Part shown: positions 17,463 through 27,315 of the stretch, one piece after another
Position numbering within the stretch: position 1 is the first letter of the stretch
Layout of the letters: the number at the start of each line of letters is the position of its first letter
DNA from: JAUZRW01 sp964549915
GTDB taxonomy: Bacteria > Chloroflexota > Anaerolineae > Aggregatilineales > Phototrophicaceae
Assembly (NCBI GenBank): GCA_964549915.1
Contig: CAZJWX010000003.1
Location: 62,001-126,000 of the forward strand
Length of the DNA: 64,000 nt
Direction: 5' to 3'
The notes under the pieces: generated by a model
Database searches by the model: none
What the model was told of the DNA's origin: nothing
What the model saw: the letters and a program-made list of their open reading frames with translations, nothing else
Program-made: the position numbers and the translations under genes

Positions 17463-19733
17463 TCACTCTGTAGGGGCGTGATACCCCATCATGCCCCTAC
17501 GGTAGACGGCGAAGAAAACCGTCCCCAACACCAGCAATAGCCCCGTAATTCCCGTAATGAGTGCACCACCATTCACCGTATCGGACTCGAAACGAAGTGT
17601 TACCTGCTGATTCTCTCCAGGGTGAATTGGCACACCGATCAAGCCTGCGTAGGTATCCACAATTTCAACAGCTTCGCCATCTACCGTCACACGCCAGCCG
17701 GGGTAATTCACCAGCGCCAGCGTGAGCAGCGCATTCTCTTCTGTCGATACGGTCATGGTGAGATATTCGGGCGAATGCCGTTCTAAATCGCGGATTTCGC
17801 TCTGGGCCGGGCGCGCGGCTGGCAGATCGAAGGGCAGCGGCTGCGTGGTAATCGCCATCTCGCGCAGGTCGACTCGCGGGTCGGTCATCATCTGCTGCGC
17901 GAAGAAGGGGTTGTCCAGCGCAATGCGGTAATCATAGACCAGATGCGCCAGCGGACGAGGATCGTTCAGTTCAAGCAGTTGGAATTCATCGCCATCGTCG
18001 TTGCGTCCATAGCCCAGCAATTCCAGCGCAGCACCTTCTGGCAGCGGATCGCTGATGGTGACATACCGCACAGCGAAAATCTCCCAGAGGCGATCAACCG
18101 GAAGCGCATACAGTTCTTCAGGTGTTTCCAGCGAGATCCCACCCAGGCCATAAATATCCGGGATTCCGAAGAGAATCCCGCGCCCCTGCAAACCTGCCGC
18201 ACCATCGACGCGCCAGAGCACATCATCGGCTGGAATATCGCTGATGGGCTGCAAAACTTCACTGAGCGCAATGCGATTCTGTGGTGTATCCGCGACGAAG
18301 TTTACCGAGCGCGTGCCGATGGTGAACAAATCCAGGACAATCAGCAACAGCAGCAATCCTCCTGCAAGATGAGACGGCGGCGCAGTGAAATGCAACCAGA
18401 CCGCGAACGAGCCGAAGACCACCAGCATGAAGCCGAAGACATTGGCTGCTTCCCAGAGGCCCGGTTGCTGCGGGTTCACGGTCTGCATCATGCTGACGAC
18501 GGCGAAAATCAGCCCCCAGGCTGCCACGAAACCATACCCCAACCGGCGCAGTAGCCGCGAGTCCTCTTCTCGTGCCAGCGCATCCAGGCCGTGCATTGCC
18601 AGCAAGATGAGCGCGAAGACCGTGACCGATACCAGACGCTCCTGATTGCGAAACAGGTCAAATCCGGGGACGAAGTTATAGACGAAATCGAAGGCAACGG
18701 TATTCGCACCTAGCGAAAGCAGCAGCGCACCCGCACCCAGCAGCAACCAGAAACGCACCGCTGCATCCCGTAGCGAGAACACCGCAAAGATCGCCAGCAG
18801 CAACCCGGCCCCGCCGATGTACAGCGGCGACCACTGTCCATAGAAGCTGGGATAGAGCAACCCTCGCAATTCGGCGAATGCGAAGCCGCTGCCCTTATCC
18901 AGAAAGCCGTATTCGCCGAAACGGTAGGAATACAGCAGGAGTTGCGCCATGGGCAGCAGTTGGATCATCGCCAAACCGGCCCCACCTGCCGCAATGACGA
19001 AGCCACGCCAGAGAATGCCAGCAATGGGCGTTCTTCGCTGCCACGCCTGGAAGAGCAAATAGAGCATGGTCACCGCGATCAGGTAGAACGCAGCCTGTGG
19101 CCTGCCTGCAAGCAGCATCAGCCCGACTGCCAATGCCGTGAACAGCATACCGTACCAGCGCCAGCGTGGGCGAGTCAGGCTCAGCAAAATCCCTAGCAGC
19201 GCCAATGGAAACCATGCTTCGGTGGCGACTGTGCTGGCTTGGAGCATCGGATAGGCTGTCATGTAGCCGCTGTAGGCGAAGAGCACTCCGCCGATCAGTG
19301 CCAGCCAGCGCCGCCGGAAGCACACCCAGAGGAACAAGAACATCCACCAACTCGCCAGCCAGTAGTGAAACGCGGTCTCCGTCTGGTATGCCTGGAAGGT
19401 GTAATTGTCACGCCCTGCGACCAACGCAGAAAGATAGCGCAGCGGGTAAAACGTGCCGTTCTGGATATTAGCGGCGGACGGCTCCCCGCCGTAATTATAA
19501 GGATTCCACAGCGGAACTTCGCCATCCCAGAAGCGATCCACCTGATAGGCAATCGGCGCATAAAAATGCAGGATGAAATCGCCATCCTGGTTGAAAATCA
19601 CACGGTCTTCAACAGCCGGGGCAAAAATGCGCCAGAAGAAGAGGAACCACAGCAGCGTCAGAATCACGAGCGCCTGGGGCACGGGATGTGCCACGGAACC
19701 CCGAATCGCTTGCTGCCCTCTGCTGCTCCACAT
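17463..19733 (-). CDS. YfhO-like GT-C membrane protein (756 aa)
   Basis: Polytopic protein with about 12 helices and a C-terminal extracytoplasmic region of roughly 200 residues. The first outer loop has NQDGDFILHFYAPIAYQ, then WNPYNYGGEPSAANIQNGTFYPLRY, which is the characteristic opening of the YfhO/GT-C group. The soluble end has LTLALVNYPGWRVTVDGE, also typical. YfhO of Gram-positives is linked to lipoteichoic-acid glycosylation; the substrate here is unknown. ATG 19733 is set by AGGAGAGG 8 bases upstream and by the promoter; a longer reading would start before the promoter. Divergent from another GT-C gene. Confidence 0.85.
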   Translation of the reverse strand: MWSSRGQQAIRGSVAHPVPQALVILTLLWFLFFWRIFAPAVEDRVIFNQDGDFILHFYAPIAYQVDRFWDGEVPLWNPYNYGGEPSAANIQNGTFYPLRYLSALVAGRDNYTFQAYQTETAFHYWLASWWMFLFLWVCFRRRWLALIGGVLFAYSGYMTAYPMLQASTVATEAWFPLALLGILLSLTRPRWRWYGMLFTALAVGLMLLAGRPQAAFYLIAVTMLYLLFQAWQRRTPIAGILWRGFVIAAGGAGLAMIQLLPMAQLLLYSYRFGEYGFLDKGSGFAFAELRGLLYPSFYGQWSPLYIGGAGLLLAIFAVFSLRDAAVRFWLLLGAGALLLSLGANTVAFDFVYNFVPGFDLFRNQERLVSVTVFALILLAMHGLDALAREEDSRLLRRLGYGFVAAWGLIFAVVSMMQTVNPQQPGLWEAANVFGFMLVVFGSFAVWLHFTAPPSHLAGGLLLLLIVLDLFTIGTRSVNFVADTPQNRIALSEVLQPISDIPADDVLWRVDGAAGLQGRGILFGIPDIYGLGGISLETPEELYALPVDRLWEIFAVRYVTISDPLPEGAALELLGYGRNDDGDEFQLLELNDPRPLAHLVYDYRIALDNPFFAQQMMTDPRVDLREMAITTQPLPFDLPAARPAQSEIRDLERHSPEYLTMTVSTEENALLTLALVNYPGWRVTVDGEAVEIVDTYAGLIGVPIHPGENQQVTLRFESDTVNGGALITGITGLLLVLGTVFFAVYRRGMMGYHAPTE
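17470..17500. repeat. GTAGGGGC inverted repeat at the thiolase/YfhO junction
   Basis: GTAGGGGC (17470-17477) and GCCCCTAC (17493-17500) form an 8-base-pair stem with a 15-base loop. It lies within the last codons of the YfhO-like gene and 12 bases after the thiolase stop; it may end thiolase transcription although no T-run follows. Confidence 0.5.
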
Positions 19734-19766
19734 ATGCTGCACCTCTCCTGTTTGATCGCGCCGGGA

Positions 19767-19795
19767 ACTATAGTGAGGCAGCACAGCATTTGCAA
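19767..19795 (-). promoter_or_regulatory. Promoter of the YfhO-like gene
   Basis: Minus strand: TTGCAA (19795-19790), 17 bases, TATAGT (19772-19767). Transcription start predicted near 19760, about 27 bases before ATG 19733. Confidence 0.7.
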
Positions 19796-19825
19796 TGCAC
19801 AACCTCCGCTGTTGTTCTATGGGCA

Positions 19826-19854
19826 TTGCCACCCCATAGTGCGGTTGCTATACT
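19826..19854 (+). promoter_or_regulatory. Promoter of the PTPS-related GT-C gene
   Basis: TTGCCA (19826-19831), 17 bases, TATACT (19849-19854) preceded by TGC. Transcription start predicted near 19861. The two -35 boxes of this divergent pair are 30 bases apart. Confidence 0.75.
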
Positions 19855-19879
19855 TCCGTGCCGTTCTGGAAGGACGCGA

Positions 19880-22570
19880 ATGGACGACAGCGCACGCCGA
19901 CAATTCGATTGGGGCATCCTGGTAGCCTTGGTGCTGCCGCTGATCGCTGCCCTGCCCACGCTGGGGGATGGAATCGCCGCCGGAGCCGATGTTGCTGTGC
20001 ATGTGCATCGCGTGCATGCCCTCTCTTCTGCCCTGGCGGAGGGTAATCTCTGGCCGCGCTGGATCACCTACCTGCACCTGGGCTACGGCTACCCCATTTT
20101 CAACTTCTACGCGCCGGGAGCCACTTACCTCACTGCGCTCTTCGAACTGGCCGGGTTGCACATCACGGCGGCCTACAACCTCGTGCAGACCCTGGCCTGG
20201 TCGTTCGGAAGCCTGGGTATGTACGTGCTGGCGCGGCGCTTCTTGCCGATTCAGGCGGCGCTGCTGGCTGCGACCCTCTGGGCATATGCACCTTCGCGGC
20301 TCTACGAAGTCTGGTGGCAGGGCAGTCTGGCGCAGATCGTGGCGGCGTCGATCATTCCCTGGTATTTGCTGACGATTGTGCGCACGGCGCAACAGCCAAC
20401 ATTGCGCGGCGCAGGGTTGATCGGCCTCTCGTTCGCAGCGCTGATCCTGACGCACACGCCCATGATGTACATCAGTGCCTTGTTCGCGGCTCCGCTGGCA
20501 TTGGCTCTCTCCATTGGCTATGCGAAGAGAGATGCGTGGTGGAACTGGCGGGGGATTCTGCGGCGCTGGCTGATGATCGGCGCTGGCATGCTCCTGAGTG
20601 CCGGATTGGCGGCGATTTTCTTGCTGCCAACCTTACTTGAGCTGCCATATGTGTTGATTTCCAGCGGGATTGACGAAACCTACAATTATCTCGTCGCACA
20701 ATTCTTGCCGCTGTCGGAAGTCTTCACCTGGCCTCGGTTGCTGGATCGCACGGACATCTACCTGGATTTGCCGCGCACATTGGGGGTAGCAGGCGGATTC
20801 TTGAGCATCCTGGGCGTGCTCGGTCTCGTGCGGCAGAAACGCTATTGGATGGCGTCTGCGCTGATGATCGGCCTGGGGGCGCTGGTCTTCATGCTGCTGC
20901 GACCGTCGCTGCCGCTGTGGCTGGCGATTCCGGGATTCGAGAATCTACGCTTCCCGGCACGACTGCTGCGCCTGGGCGCAGTGATCGTAAGCATGCTTGG
21001 CGGCGCGAGCCTGCTGCTGCTGCCAGAGCGCTGGCGCTTCCTCGGTATGATCGCCGGGATGAGTCTTGTGATCGCACAGGTGCTCCCCATCACGAAGCCT
21101 TATGATGACTGGCTTACCTGGGAGAACATTTCAGCCGTAGACGAAATCCGCCACGAAGAGGCTGCTCGCACCTGGGGAACCGTCTCGTACAACGAATTCA
21201 ATCCCATCTGGGGGGAGCGCATCTTCCTGGATGTCCCCACTGAGATCGAGCGCTATGCCGAAGATCCGTTTCATCTGCGGGTCTTCGGGCGGGACATTGC
21301 CGCGCTCAACTGGCAGGGGCTGGAATACGAGAACATCACCTCGAACACACTGCGCATCACCACCGACGAAGATCGAGCCGTGCGCTTCCGACAGTATTAT
21401 TTCCCCGGGTGGCGTGCCACCGTGAACGGCGAATCCGCCGCAATTCGGCCTGATGAGCAAATCGGCTTGATCACGCTGGATTTGCCTGCCGGGGAGCACA
21501 TTGTAACGCTGGAATATGCGGGCACGAGCTTGCAGCATGTCTCGGCACTGATTTCGCTCATCAGTGTGATGCTGGCATTGGGGTTTCTGCGCGTCGGCGC
21601 TGAACAAGCGGAAACGGAGACCGTAGGCCGCCTGTCGCCCCTGGCCGCCAGCGGATTGATTGCGAGCATCGTGCTGGTCGCGCTCTCCAATCAACTCATC
21701 ATCCAACCGAACAACTGGCTGCAAATCGAATCCGCGCCAACGCAACCGCAGTACATGCAAACAGCCATCGACGCACAGTTCGAGAACGGCATCACGCTGC
21801 TGGGCTACACCCTGCATGCTGACCAGATTCGCCCCGGGGAACCGCTGCAACTTGATCTATACTGGCACACGCCCGAAGCACTACAGAACAATTATCAGCC
21901 GATTGTGCAGCTTGTGAACTGGACACAATCTGCTGCCTGGGCAGTGAGTGCGCCGCTGCAACCCAGCGCCGGAGAATTCTCAACGTTTGTGCCAGATCGT
22001 TTCGCGCGGGATATTCACCAGTTGGAACTGAGCAGGCCGGACACGCCGCCTTATGTCGGGCGAATCATGGTACAGCTACGCGGTGCGGAGGGTATTCTGC
22101 CGCTAGAAGACGGAAGCGAACGACTGATCCTGGATGAAGTCATACGCATCGACACAGCCCAGACATACGCACGTCCCACACTCAACGCGACATTCGGCGC
22201 AGTCATGCAGCTCAACTGCACATCCGTGTCGCAGGCGGAAGATGCATACACCGTTGACCTCTACTGGGAGACCATCGGCACCACAGAGCGTGAACTGGCC
22301 GTGATGGTGCATGGCCTGGATGCAAATGGCGAAATCGTGACACAGGGGGATGGCGCACCATTCGGTGGCGATTATCCTTCTGCATTGTGGATTGCGGGAC
22401 AGCATTTGCAGGAAACGCGCAGCCTGCCCTATTCACCGGCTATTACCAATATCGCGATCGGTCTCTACACCCGCGATACCGTTGAGCGCTTGCCTGCTAC
22501 ACAGGGCGAGCAGCCGCTACCCGATAATCGTATCCTGATTCCAATCGAAGAACGCTCATGCTCACGATAA
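19880..22570 (+). CDS. PTPS-related GT-C-like membrane protein with beta-sandwich tail (896 aa)
   Basis: About 11-12 membrane helices (residues 8-400), then a long extracytoplasmic region with a further helix near 555-575 and another near 600-620. The first outer loop, GADVAVHVHRVHALSSALAE followed by LHLGYGYPIFNFYAPGATYL, matches the membrane family named after 6-pyruvoyl-tetrahydropterin synthase (PTPS_related), which is GT-C-like and has no known link to pterins. The tail contains the ITLLGYTL...PGEPLQLDLYW module seen in several neighbours. ATG 19880 follows GGAAGG by 6 bases and sits downstream of a clear promoter. It overlaps the next gene by 13 bases. Confidence 0.8.
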   Translation: MDDSARRQFDWGILVALVLPLIAALPTLGDGIAAGADVAVHVHRVHALSSALAEGNLWPRWITYLHLGYGYPIFNFYAPGATYLTALFELAGLHITAAYNLVQTLAWSFGSLGMYVLARRFLPIQAALLAATLWAYAPSRLYEVWWQGSLAQIVAASIIPWYLLTIVRTAQQPTLRGAGLIGLSFAALILTHTPMMYISALFAAPLALALSIGYAKRDAWWNWRGILRRWLMIGAGMLLSAGLAAIFLLPTLLELPYVLISSGIDETYNYLVAQFLPLSEVFTWPRLLDRTDIYLDLPRTLGVAGGFLSILGVLGLVRQKRYWMASALMIGLGALVFMLLRPSLPLWLAIPGFENLRFPARLLRLGAVIVSMLGGASLLLLPERWRFLGMIAGMSLVIAQVLPITKPYDDWLTWENISAVDEIRHEEAARTWGTVSYNEFNPIWGERIFLDVPTEIERYAEDPFHLRVFGRDIAALNWQGLEYENITSNTLRITTDEDRAVRFRQYYFPGWRATVNGESAAIRPDEQIGLITLDLPAGEHIVTLEYAGTSLQHVSALISLISVMLALGFLRVGAEQAETETVGRLSPLAASGLIASIVLVALSNQLIIQPNNWLQIESAPTQPQYMQTAIDAQFENGITLLGYTLHADQIRPGEPLQLDLYWHTPEALQNNYQPIVQLVNWTQSAAWAVSAPLQPSAGEFSTFVPDRFARDIHQLELSRPDTPPYVGRIMVQLRGAEGILPLEDGSERLILDEVIRIDTAQTYARPTLNATFGAVMQLNCTSVSQAEDAYTVDLYWETIGTTERELAVMVHGLDANGEIVTQGDGAPFGGDYPSALWIAGQHLQETRSLPYSPAITNIAIGLYTRDTVERLPATQGEQPLPDNRILIPIEERSCSR

Positions 22571-24531
22571 ATCCCATCAAACGCCGTGATTGGCTGCTGC
22601 TGGCGCTGGTGCTGCTCTGCGCTGCGGTGGTGCGCTTCGGACAACCCGGCATCGTCGAATTCTTCCATGATGACGCCATGCTCTCGACGTTGGCGCAGCA
22701 GATGGCCGCCGGGGAATACTTCCCGGTCACGGGCATCAACTCATCCGTCGGCATCCCCAATCCGCCGACGAGCGTCTACGTGATGGCAATTCCCTTCTTC
22801 TTCGATCGCAACCCCATGACGGCAATTTACTTTGTGATGGGGTTGAATGTCATCGGCGTCGGCTTGTTGTGGCTGATTGCGCAGCGCTATTTCGGGCGGA
22901 CGGTGGCGCTGGTAGCCGGGTTGAGCTATGCGCTCAGTCCCTGGGCAGCCCTCTACAGCCGCAAAATCTGGGCGCAGGATTTCCACACCCCCTTCGTGCT
23001 GCTGGGGATTCTACTGGGACTCTACGGATTCTGGGAAGCGAAGCGCCGCAGTGAGCGCCCCACAGCGCGCGGGCGGTTGACTGCACACGAATGGGCACAG
23101 GTTTTCGCGCTGCCTACCCTGCTCTTCGCCTTTCAGATTCATTTCGCAGCCTGGGCGCTGATCCCGGTATATCTGATGCTGCTCGTGATGGGCTGGCGGC
23201 GAATTTCCTGGCGGGCGCTGGTCCTCAGCGGGTTGTTGAGCGTGCTCGTCCTGCTGCCGTACGCGGTCGGCTTCTGGCAGACCTACCAGCGCAATCCAGG
23301 TCAGGTGCGCCCTGGCGCGGTCAGCACATTGGCGGATGAATCGCAGGCGTTCTCGCTGCAATCGCTCGAATACCTGACCTACCTGGCGACGGGACTCGGG
23401 CTGGAAACCTGGGTTGCGCCCCAACAGCAAGCCGAGATGAATTCCGTCGTGCCGCCGCTGGCGCTCTGGTGGTTGATTGGTGCGATGGTCTTGCCAGGGA
23501 CGGGTTTGCTCTGGCGCAAGCATCTGAGGATGTACGCGCCGCTGCTGCTGGCCTGGGCGTATCTTCCCGCCCTCGCCCTCATTCCCCAGTGGGCAGGCGT
23601 CTACCCGCATTATTTCATTGCGAGCATCCCGGCGCTGATGCTGCTGGCGGGGGTAGGCGTCGCGTGGTTGGCGCAGGTAGTTCCTGTACAGCCTTATGGG
23701 CGCTCGATCATCCTGGCGTCGTATTTCCTGCTGCTGCTCACCCAGGGCATCTACTGGCGAGGGGCGCTGCGCTTCGTCGATGAAGTCGAAATCGCCTATC
23801 CTGGCTTCACAGTTCCGCTGCATTACCTGCACGACGTTGAAGAAGCGCTGGCGGAATATGATGATGTCGTCGTGCTCAGCGATGGCATGTCCTGGGACTT
23901 GCACCACGAGTCAGCCGTCTGGCCTGTGCTGCTGCGCGATAGTGCAACCTGTGTGCGGACACTGATCGGCGATGGCTATGCCGTCTTCCCCGCCGGGTCG
24001 TTCGTCGCCCTGCAAGCCCCCAACATGCCCGAAGATGGCATCGGCAAACTATATCAGGTCGATGATCCGCTCGTTTTCCCCGCACGCTCCGAAGAAGAGA
24101 CATACATCGTGCATCCGCAGGAAGGCGCACCCCAATGGGATGGACTGGACGTAACGCCTGTGCCACCGACGCGCTATGAAGGCGATGTTCAATTGACGGG
24201 CTACGGAGCCGATGCGAACCGCGTGCTGCTGGAATGGCAACTTCCTGCGCCGAGTCCGGGGCTGGATTACCAGTACGGCGTGCATTTCTACGACGCTGAA
24301 GGCAACAAACTGGGCCAGACAGATACCACATTCTGGCATGGGCGACACTGGTGCACAGGGGATCGCCTGCTGACCTGGATGCATGTAGAAGTCCCACCGC
24401 AGACGACAGAACTACGTGTCTTTCTCTATCGGCTGGGGAATGCCAACGAACCGCGCTACATCAACGCGATGGTGCTGGATGAGGGCGGCACCCCCATCCG
24501 CGATCATACGGTGATCGAGTTGCCGGAGTGA
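22558..24531 (+). CDS. GT39-like membrane glycosyltransferase (657 aa)
   Basis: Begins with one helix (13-27) and then EFFHDDAMLSTLAQQMAAGE, the acidic first loop expected for GT39/PMT enzymes that use polyprenyl-phosphate sugars. About 11 helices follow up to residue 400, then an extracytoplasmic domain including VQLTGYGAD...VLLEWQLPAPSPGLDY, a shorter version of the tail module of its neighbours. The start lies inside the end of the upstream gene, so the pair is likely translated together. The 3' end stops three bases from the convergent GT-C gene; I see no terminator there. Confidence 0.82.
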   Translation: MLTINPIKRRDWLLLALVLLCAAVVRFGQPGIVEFFHDDAMLSTLAQQMAAGEYFPVTGINSSVGIPNPPTSVYVMAIPFFFDRNPMTAIYFVMGLNVIGVGLLWLIAQRYFGRTVALVAGLSYALSPWAALYSRKIWAQDFHTPFVLLGILLGLYGFWEAKRRSERPTARGRLTAHEWAQVFALPTLLFAFQIHFAAWALIPVYLMLLVMGWRRISWRALVLSGLLSVLVLLPYAVGFWQTYQRNPGQVRPGAVSTLADESQAFSLQSLEYLTYLATGLGLETWVAPQQQAEMNSVVPPLALWWLIGAMVLPGTGLLWRKHLRMYAPLLLAWAYLPALALIPQWAGVYPHYFIASIPALMLLAGVGVAWLAQVVPVQPYGRSIILASYFLLLLTQGIYWRGALRFVDEVEIAYPGFTVPLHYLHDVEEALAEYDDVVVLSDGMSWDLHHESAVWPVLLRDSATCVRTLIGDGYAVFPAGSFVALQAPNMPEDGIGKLYQVDDPLVFPARSEEETYIVHPQEGAPQWDGLDVTPVPPTRYEGDVQLTGYGADANRVLLEWQLPAPSPGLDYQYGVHFYDAEGNKLGQTDTTFWHGRHWCTGDRLLTWMHVEVPPQTTELRVFLYRLGNANEPRYINAMVLDEGGTPIRDHTVIELPE

Positions 24532-24534
24532 ACG

Positions 24535-27105
24535 TCACTCTTCTGCGGTGGCCTCGGCGGTCTCTTCCGCCGACGGCACAGGAACAGTGACATCCGGCTC
24601 CGGGATCGTCTCCAGGCCGGGTTCTTCCGTCAATTCGTCAATCTCAAATTCGGGAAGCACCACCTCACCAACGTCATTGACGGTGAAGTTGAACAGCGTG
24701 TAGGCGTTCTTCTGCTCTTCTGTATTCGGCTGGATCAGCAAGCGAGGGAAGTCCTCGTCGTTGTTCAAATACCAACCGACATCGACTCTGTATTCGCCTT
24801 CTGGCAGCGGATCCTCAAAGAAGCGAACCGCGTGCGTGATGACGAAACGCTCACCAAAGCGCCAGTAATGCGTCGGTAGCGGCGGGAAAACGTCGGACTG
24901 CCCTACCAGGTCGCCGTCCTCGTTGAGCACGTGCATGAAGGCCGTGTAGTCCGCTTCTGGCGTCAGCACAGTCTCCCACTGGACATCAATCACGAATTCC
25001 GGCGTGGGGAGGAAGCTGATCAACCGCAGCGTGCCCTGGAATTCGCGCTGGGCGACATCTACATCCGAGAGTGACACACCGGAAATCAGGCTGCCCGCGC
25101 TGGGGCTGGCGGTGACCAATGCGCCTACATTCAGCAAGACGCTTTCCAGGTTCGCATCGTCACGGCTGACAATTTCCAGCCGATTCTGCGGCTCTTCGTC
25201 ATACCAATTCAATAGCAGACGCAACGGGTAACGTGCCTCAGCCACCCGCCCGATGGTCAGTTCATAGGTATCGGCGTAAATCGCGCCCTCTTCCCAGGTG
25301 CTCGTACGCAGCGTTCCAGCACCGGGATAGGTGTCGATGCTACCGAGCGGATTCCCTTCCGGGTCAACCAATACGAGACCCAGGCTATAGTCCTCTTCGC
25401 TCGGTTCAATCACGCGCCAGTAAAGCGTGACGCGCACGCGCTCGCCGGGGAAATAACGACGATCTGTGAAATCGTAGCCAATCAGTTCGATGTCGCCGTA
25501 GCGGGCATAGACCGAAGTGAAGTCTTCCTCCGCGACGGTTTCGATGGGAGCGGGAGGCCGATATTCGGGGGCGATGGTTGCCAGCGGAATCAGCAGCGCG
25601 AATAACCCCATGAAGCGCAGCGGCCAGTTGAGAGTCTCGCGCAGAGTCCGCTCCGGGACGGCTTCTTCGGCACGGATGAAGGAACGATCAGGCGGGCTGA
25701 GCAGGAACAACAACCACCAGACCACCTCCGCGAAGCCAATCGCCAGCAGCGGACTGATGGCTCCCATGAAGGGGAAGAGCAAACGCCCCTGTGACGCGAA
25801 GGTCTGCGATGTCCACGACAGGAACGCGACCATGCCGACCAACAGAATGCCCAACAGGAACAGAATGCTAGTGAGTTCACGACGCGCATAACTGAAATCG
25901 CGGATCGAAACCAACTGTGCCACCAGGAAGATCACGCCGAAGACTGCCGTGAAGACGGCGAAATCCATCAGGGCGTAGAAGAAGCCGCTGGTCACGATGT
26001 TGAACGCACCGAAGACACCCCAGTAAGAGAGCCGGAATCCCTGGAACTCGCTCAGCGCGGTCGCGAGCGAGAACGACTCACGCGGCCCTGCGACGGCAGC
26101 CATAGTAGCCGTACCGAAGAGTTCCCCGTAAAGCTGGATATTGCGCAGATACCACCAGCCCGCAATGACTGCCCAGAAGACAAACATCGCTGTCCCCAGG
26201 ATGAGCAGTCCACGCCAGTCTTTGTCGCGCTGCGCCACCCACAGCGCCCCCAGGGCAACCACCGGAACCAGCACCAGGGCGCTCAGTTTCGTCAGCGCTG
26301 CCAGCGCTATTAACAGCGCCAGCAACAGGCTGCGCCGTGTTTCAAAACCATCACGCATCGTCAACAGGCCGAGCCAGATTGCCAGACTGTTGAGCATGAT
26401 GATGAGCGTGTCGTTGTTCACAGAGGCCGAAATGAAAAGGAACATCGGGTTGAAGGCCGTCAGCACGGCGGCGAGAATCGCCACCGGGGGACGATGGGGG
26501 GCAGCGATCTTGCCGCATTGGTAGACCGCCCACACGGTGACCGCGCCCATGACCAGACCCAGCGCACGGAGCAGGTAGACAGCAAGCGGCGTCCCGCGCA
26601 GTTCCACCCCTTCATGGATGAACATATTCTTGTTGCCCCAGCTTTGCGGGTTGCCCGCCTGCGCGTGGGGATTCTCGATGCGATACGCTGCGGAGTCATC
26701 CAGGTCAATTGGCAGAACGATCAATGCCGAGGCCAGATAATACAGCGGCGGTTGGCTGCCCTCCTGGCGGTAGATCGTTTCTGGCGCGTCCGGGTCTTGC
26801 ACCGGAAGCTCGAAGTTGTTTTCGACGAGGTGCTCGACCATGCCGAAGTGCCAGCGCTCGTCTGATGCCTCGAAAATTGGCGTGGCCACCAGAAAGAGAA
26901 TGCCAAATACAGCGTAGAAGAGGAGCACCCATTGCAGCGGCGTCAGCGGGATTTCGGGCCATTCAATGCCACGATACCAGGCCCACAGCTTCTGCAACTG
27001 CTCGACACCGCGCAGCACCAGCCGCCCCGTGATTTCCGCCAGTTTTGCCAACCATTTCACTACGCGCTCGGAGAATTTTGCGAGTTGTGCTTGCATGAGC
27101 CTCAC
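24535..27105 (-). CDS. GT39-like membrane glycosyltransferase with duplicated beta-sandwich tail (856 aa)
   Basis: An amphipathic N-terminal segment (1-50) precedes the first helix and the loop IFEASDERWHFGMVEHLVE, whose D/E fits the GT39 catalytic position; PPLYYLASA and about ten more helices follow to residue 510. The outer tail (520-810) has two related modules, one IELIGYDF...PGERVRVTLYWRV and one FVIDVQWETVLTPEADYTAFMH, then an acidic Glu/Thr end. The start is uncertain: GTG 27105 or ATG 27096; the ATG has GTGAGG only three bases away. Substrate unknown. It is monocistronic or headed by its own promoter in 27106-27265, where I found no convincing -35/-10 pair. Confidence 0.82.
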   Translation of the reverse strand: MRLMQAQLAKFSERVVKWLAKLAEITGRLVLRGVEQLQKLWAWYRGIEWPEIPLTPLQWVLLFYAVFGILFLVATPIFEASDERWHFGMVEHLVENNFELPVQDPDAPETIYRQEGSQPPLYYLASALIVLPIDLDDSAAYRIENPHAQAGNPQSWGNKNMFIHEGVELRGTPLAVYLLRALGLVMGAVTVWAVYQCGKIAAPHRPPVAILAAVLTAFNPMFLFISASVNNDTLIIMLNSLAIWLGLLTMRDGFETRRSLLLALLIALAALTKLSALVLVPVVALGALWVAQRDKDWRGLLILGTAMFVFWAVIAGWWYLRNIQLYGELFGTATMAAVAGPRESFSLATALSEFQGFRLSYWGVFGAFNIVTSGFFYALMDFAVFTAVFGVIFLVAQLVSIRDFSYARRELTSILFLLGILLVGMVAFLSWTSQTFASQGRLLFPFMGAISPLLAIGFAEVVWWLLFLLSPPDRSFIRAEEAVPERTLRETLNWPLRFMGLFALLIPLATIAPEYRPPAPIETVAEEDFTSVYARYGDIELIGYDFTDRRYFPGERVRVTLYWRVIEPSEEDYSLGLVLVDPEGNPLGSIDTYPGAGTLRTSTWEEGAIYADTYELTIGRVAEARYPLRLLLNWYDEEPQNRLEIVSRDDANLESVLLNVGALVTASPSAGSLISGVSLSDVDVAQREFQGTLRLISFLPTPEFVIDVQWETVLTPEADYTAFMHVLNEDGDLVGQSDVFPPLPTHYWRFGERFVITHAVRFFEDPLPEGEYRVDVGWYLNNDEDFPRLLIQPNTEEQKNAYTLFNFTVNDVGEVVLPEFEIDELTEEPGLETIPEPDVTVPVPSAEETAEATAEE

Positions 27106-27265
27106 TCTACCGCATATTCATCATTCTGATCGCTCCCGGCAGGGTACAACGACCTTCAGTATATAGCTGAAGTGGCGGGTTGGATAGACAATTACGCGAC
27201 AAAAACACCGGGTTTCATGGCTGCAACTACGCGCCGATTACCCCATAGGTTGCAAACCGCCAAAC

Positions 27266-27291
27266 CTAAAAAGGGGCGACGATGCGCCCCT
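27266..27291 (-). terminator. Intrinsic terminator after the ABC exporter operon
   Basis: Minus strand AGGGGCG/CGCCCCT stem (27291-27285 with 27278-27272), 6-base loop, followed by TTTTT. It lies 25 bases after the exporter stop. Confidence 0.85.
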
Positions 27292-27315
27292 CCCTGAATT
27301 CGTGCGAACGGCACA

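Noticed and set aside
17470..17500. MITE or IS end
   Set aside because: The inverted repeat is a single small hairpin with no flanking duplication and no second copy noticed.
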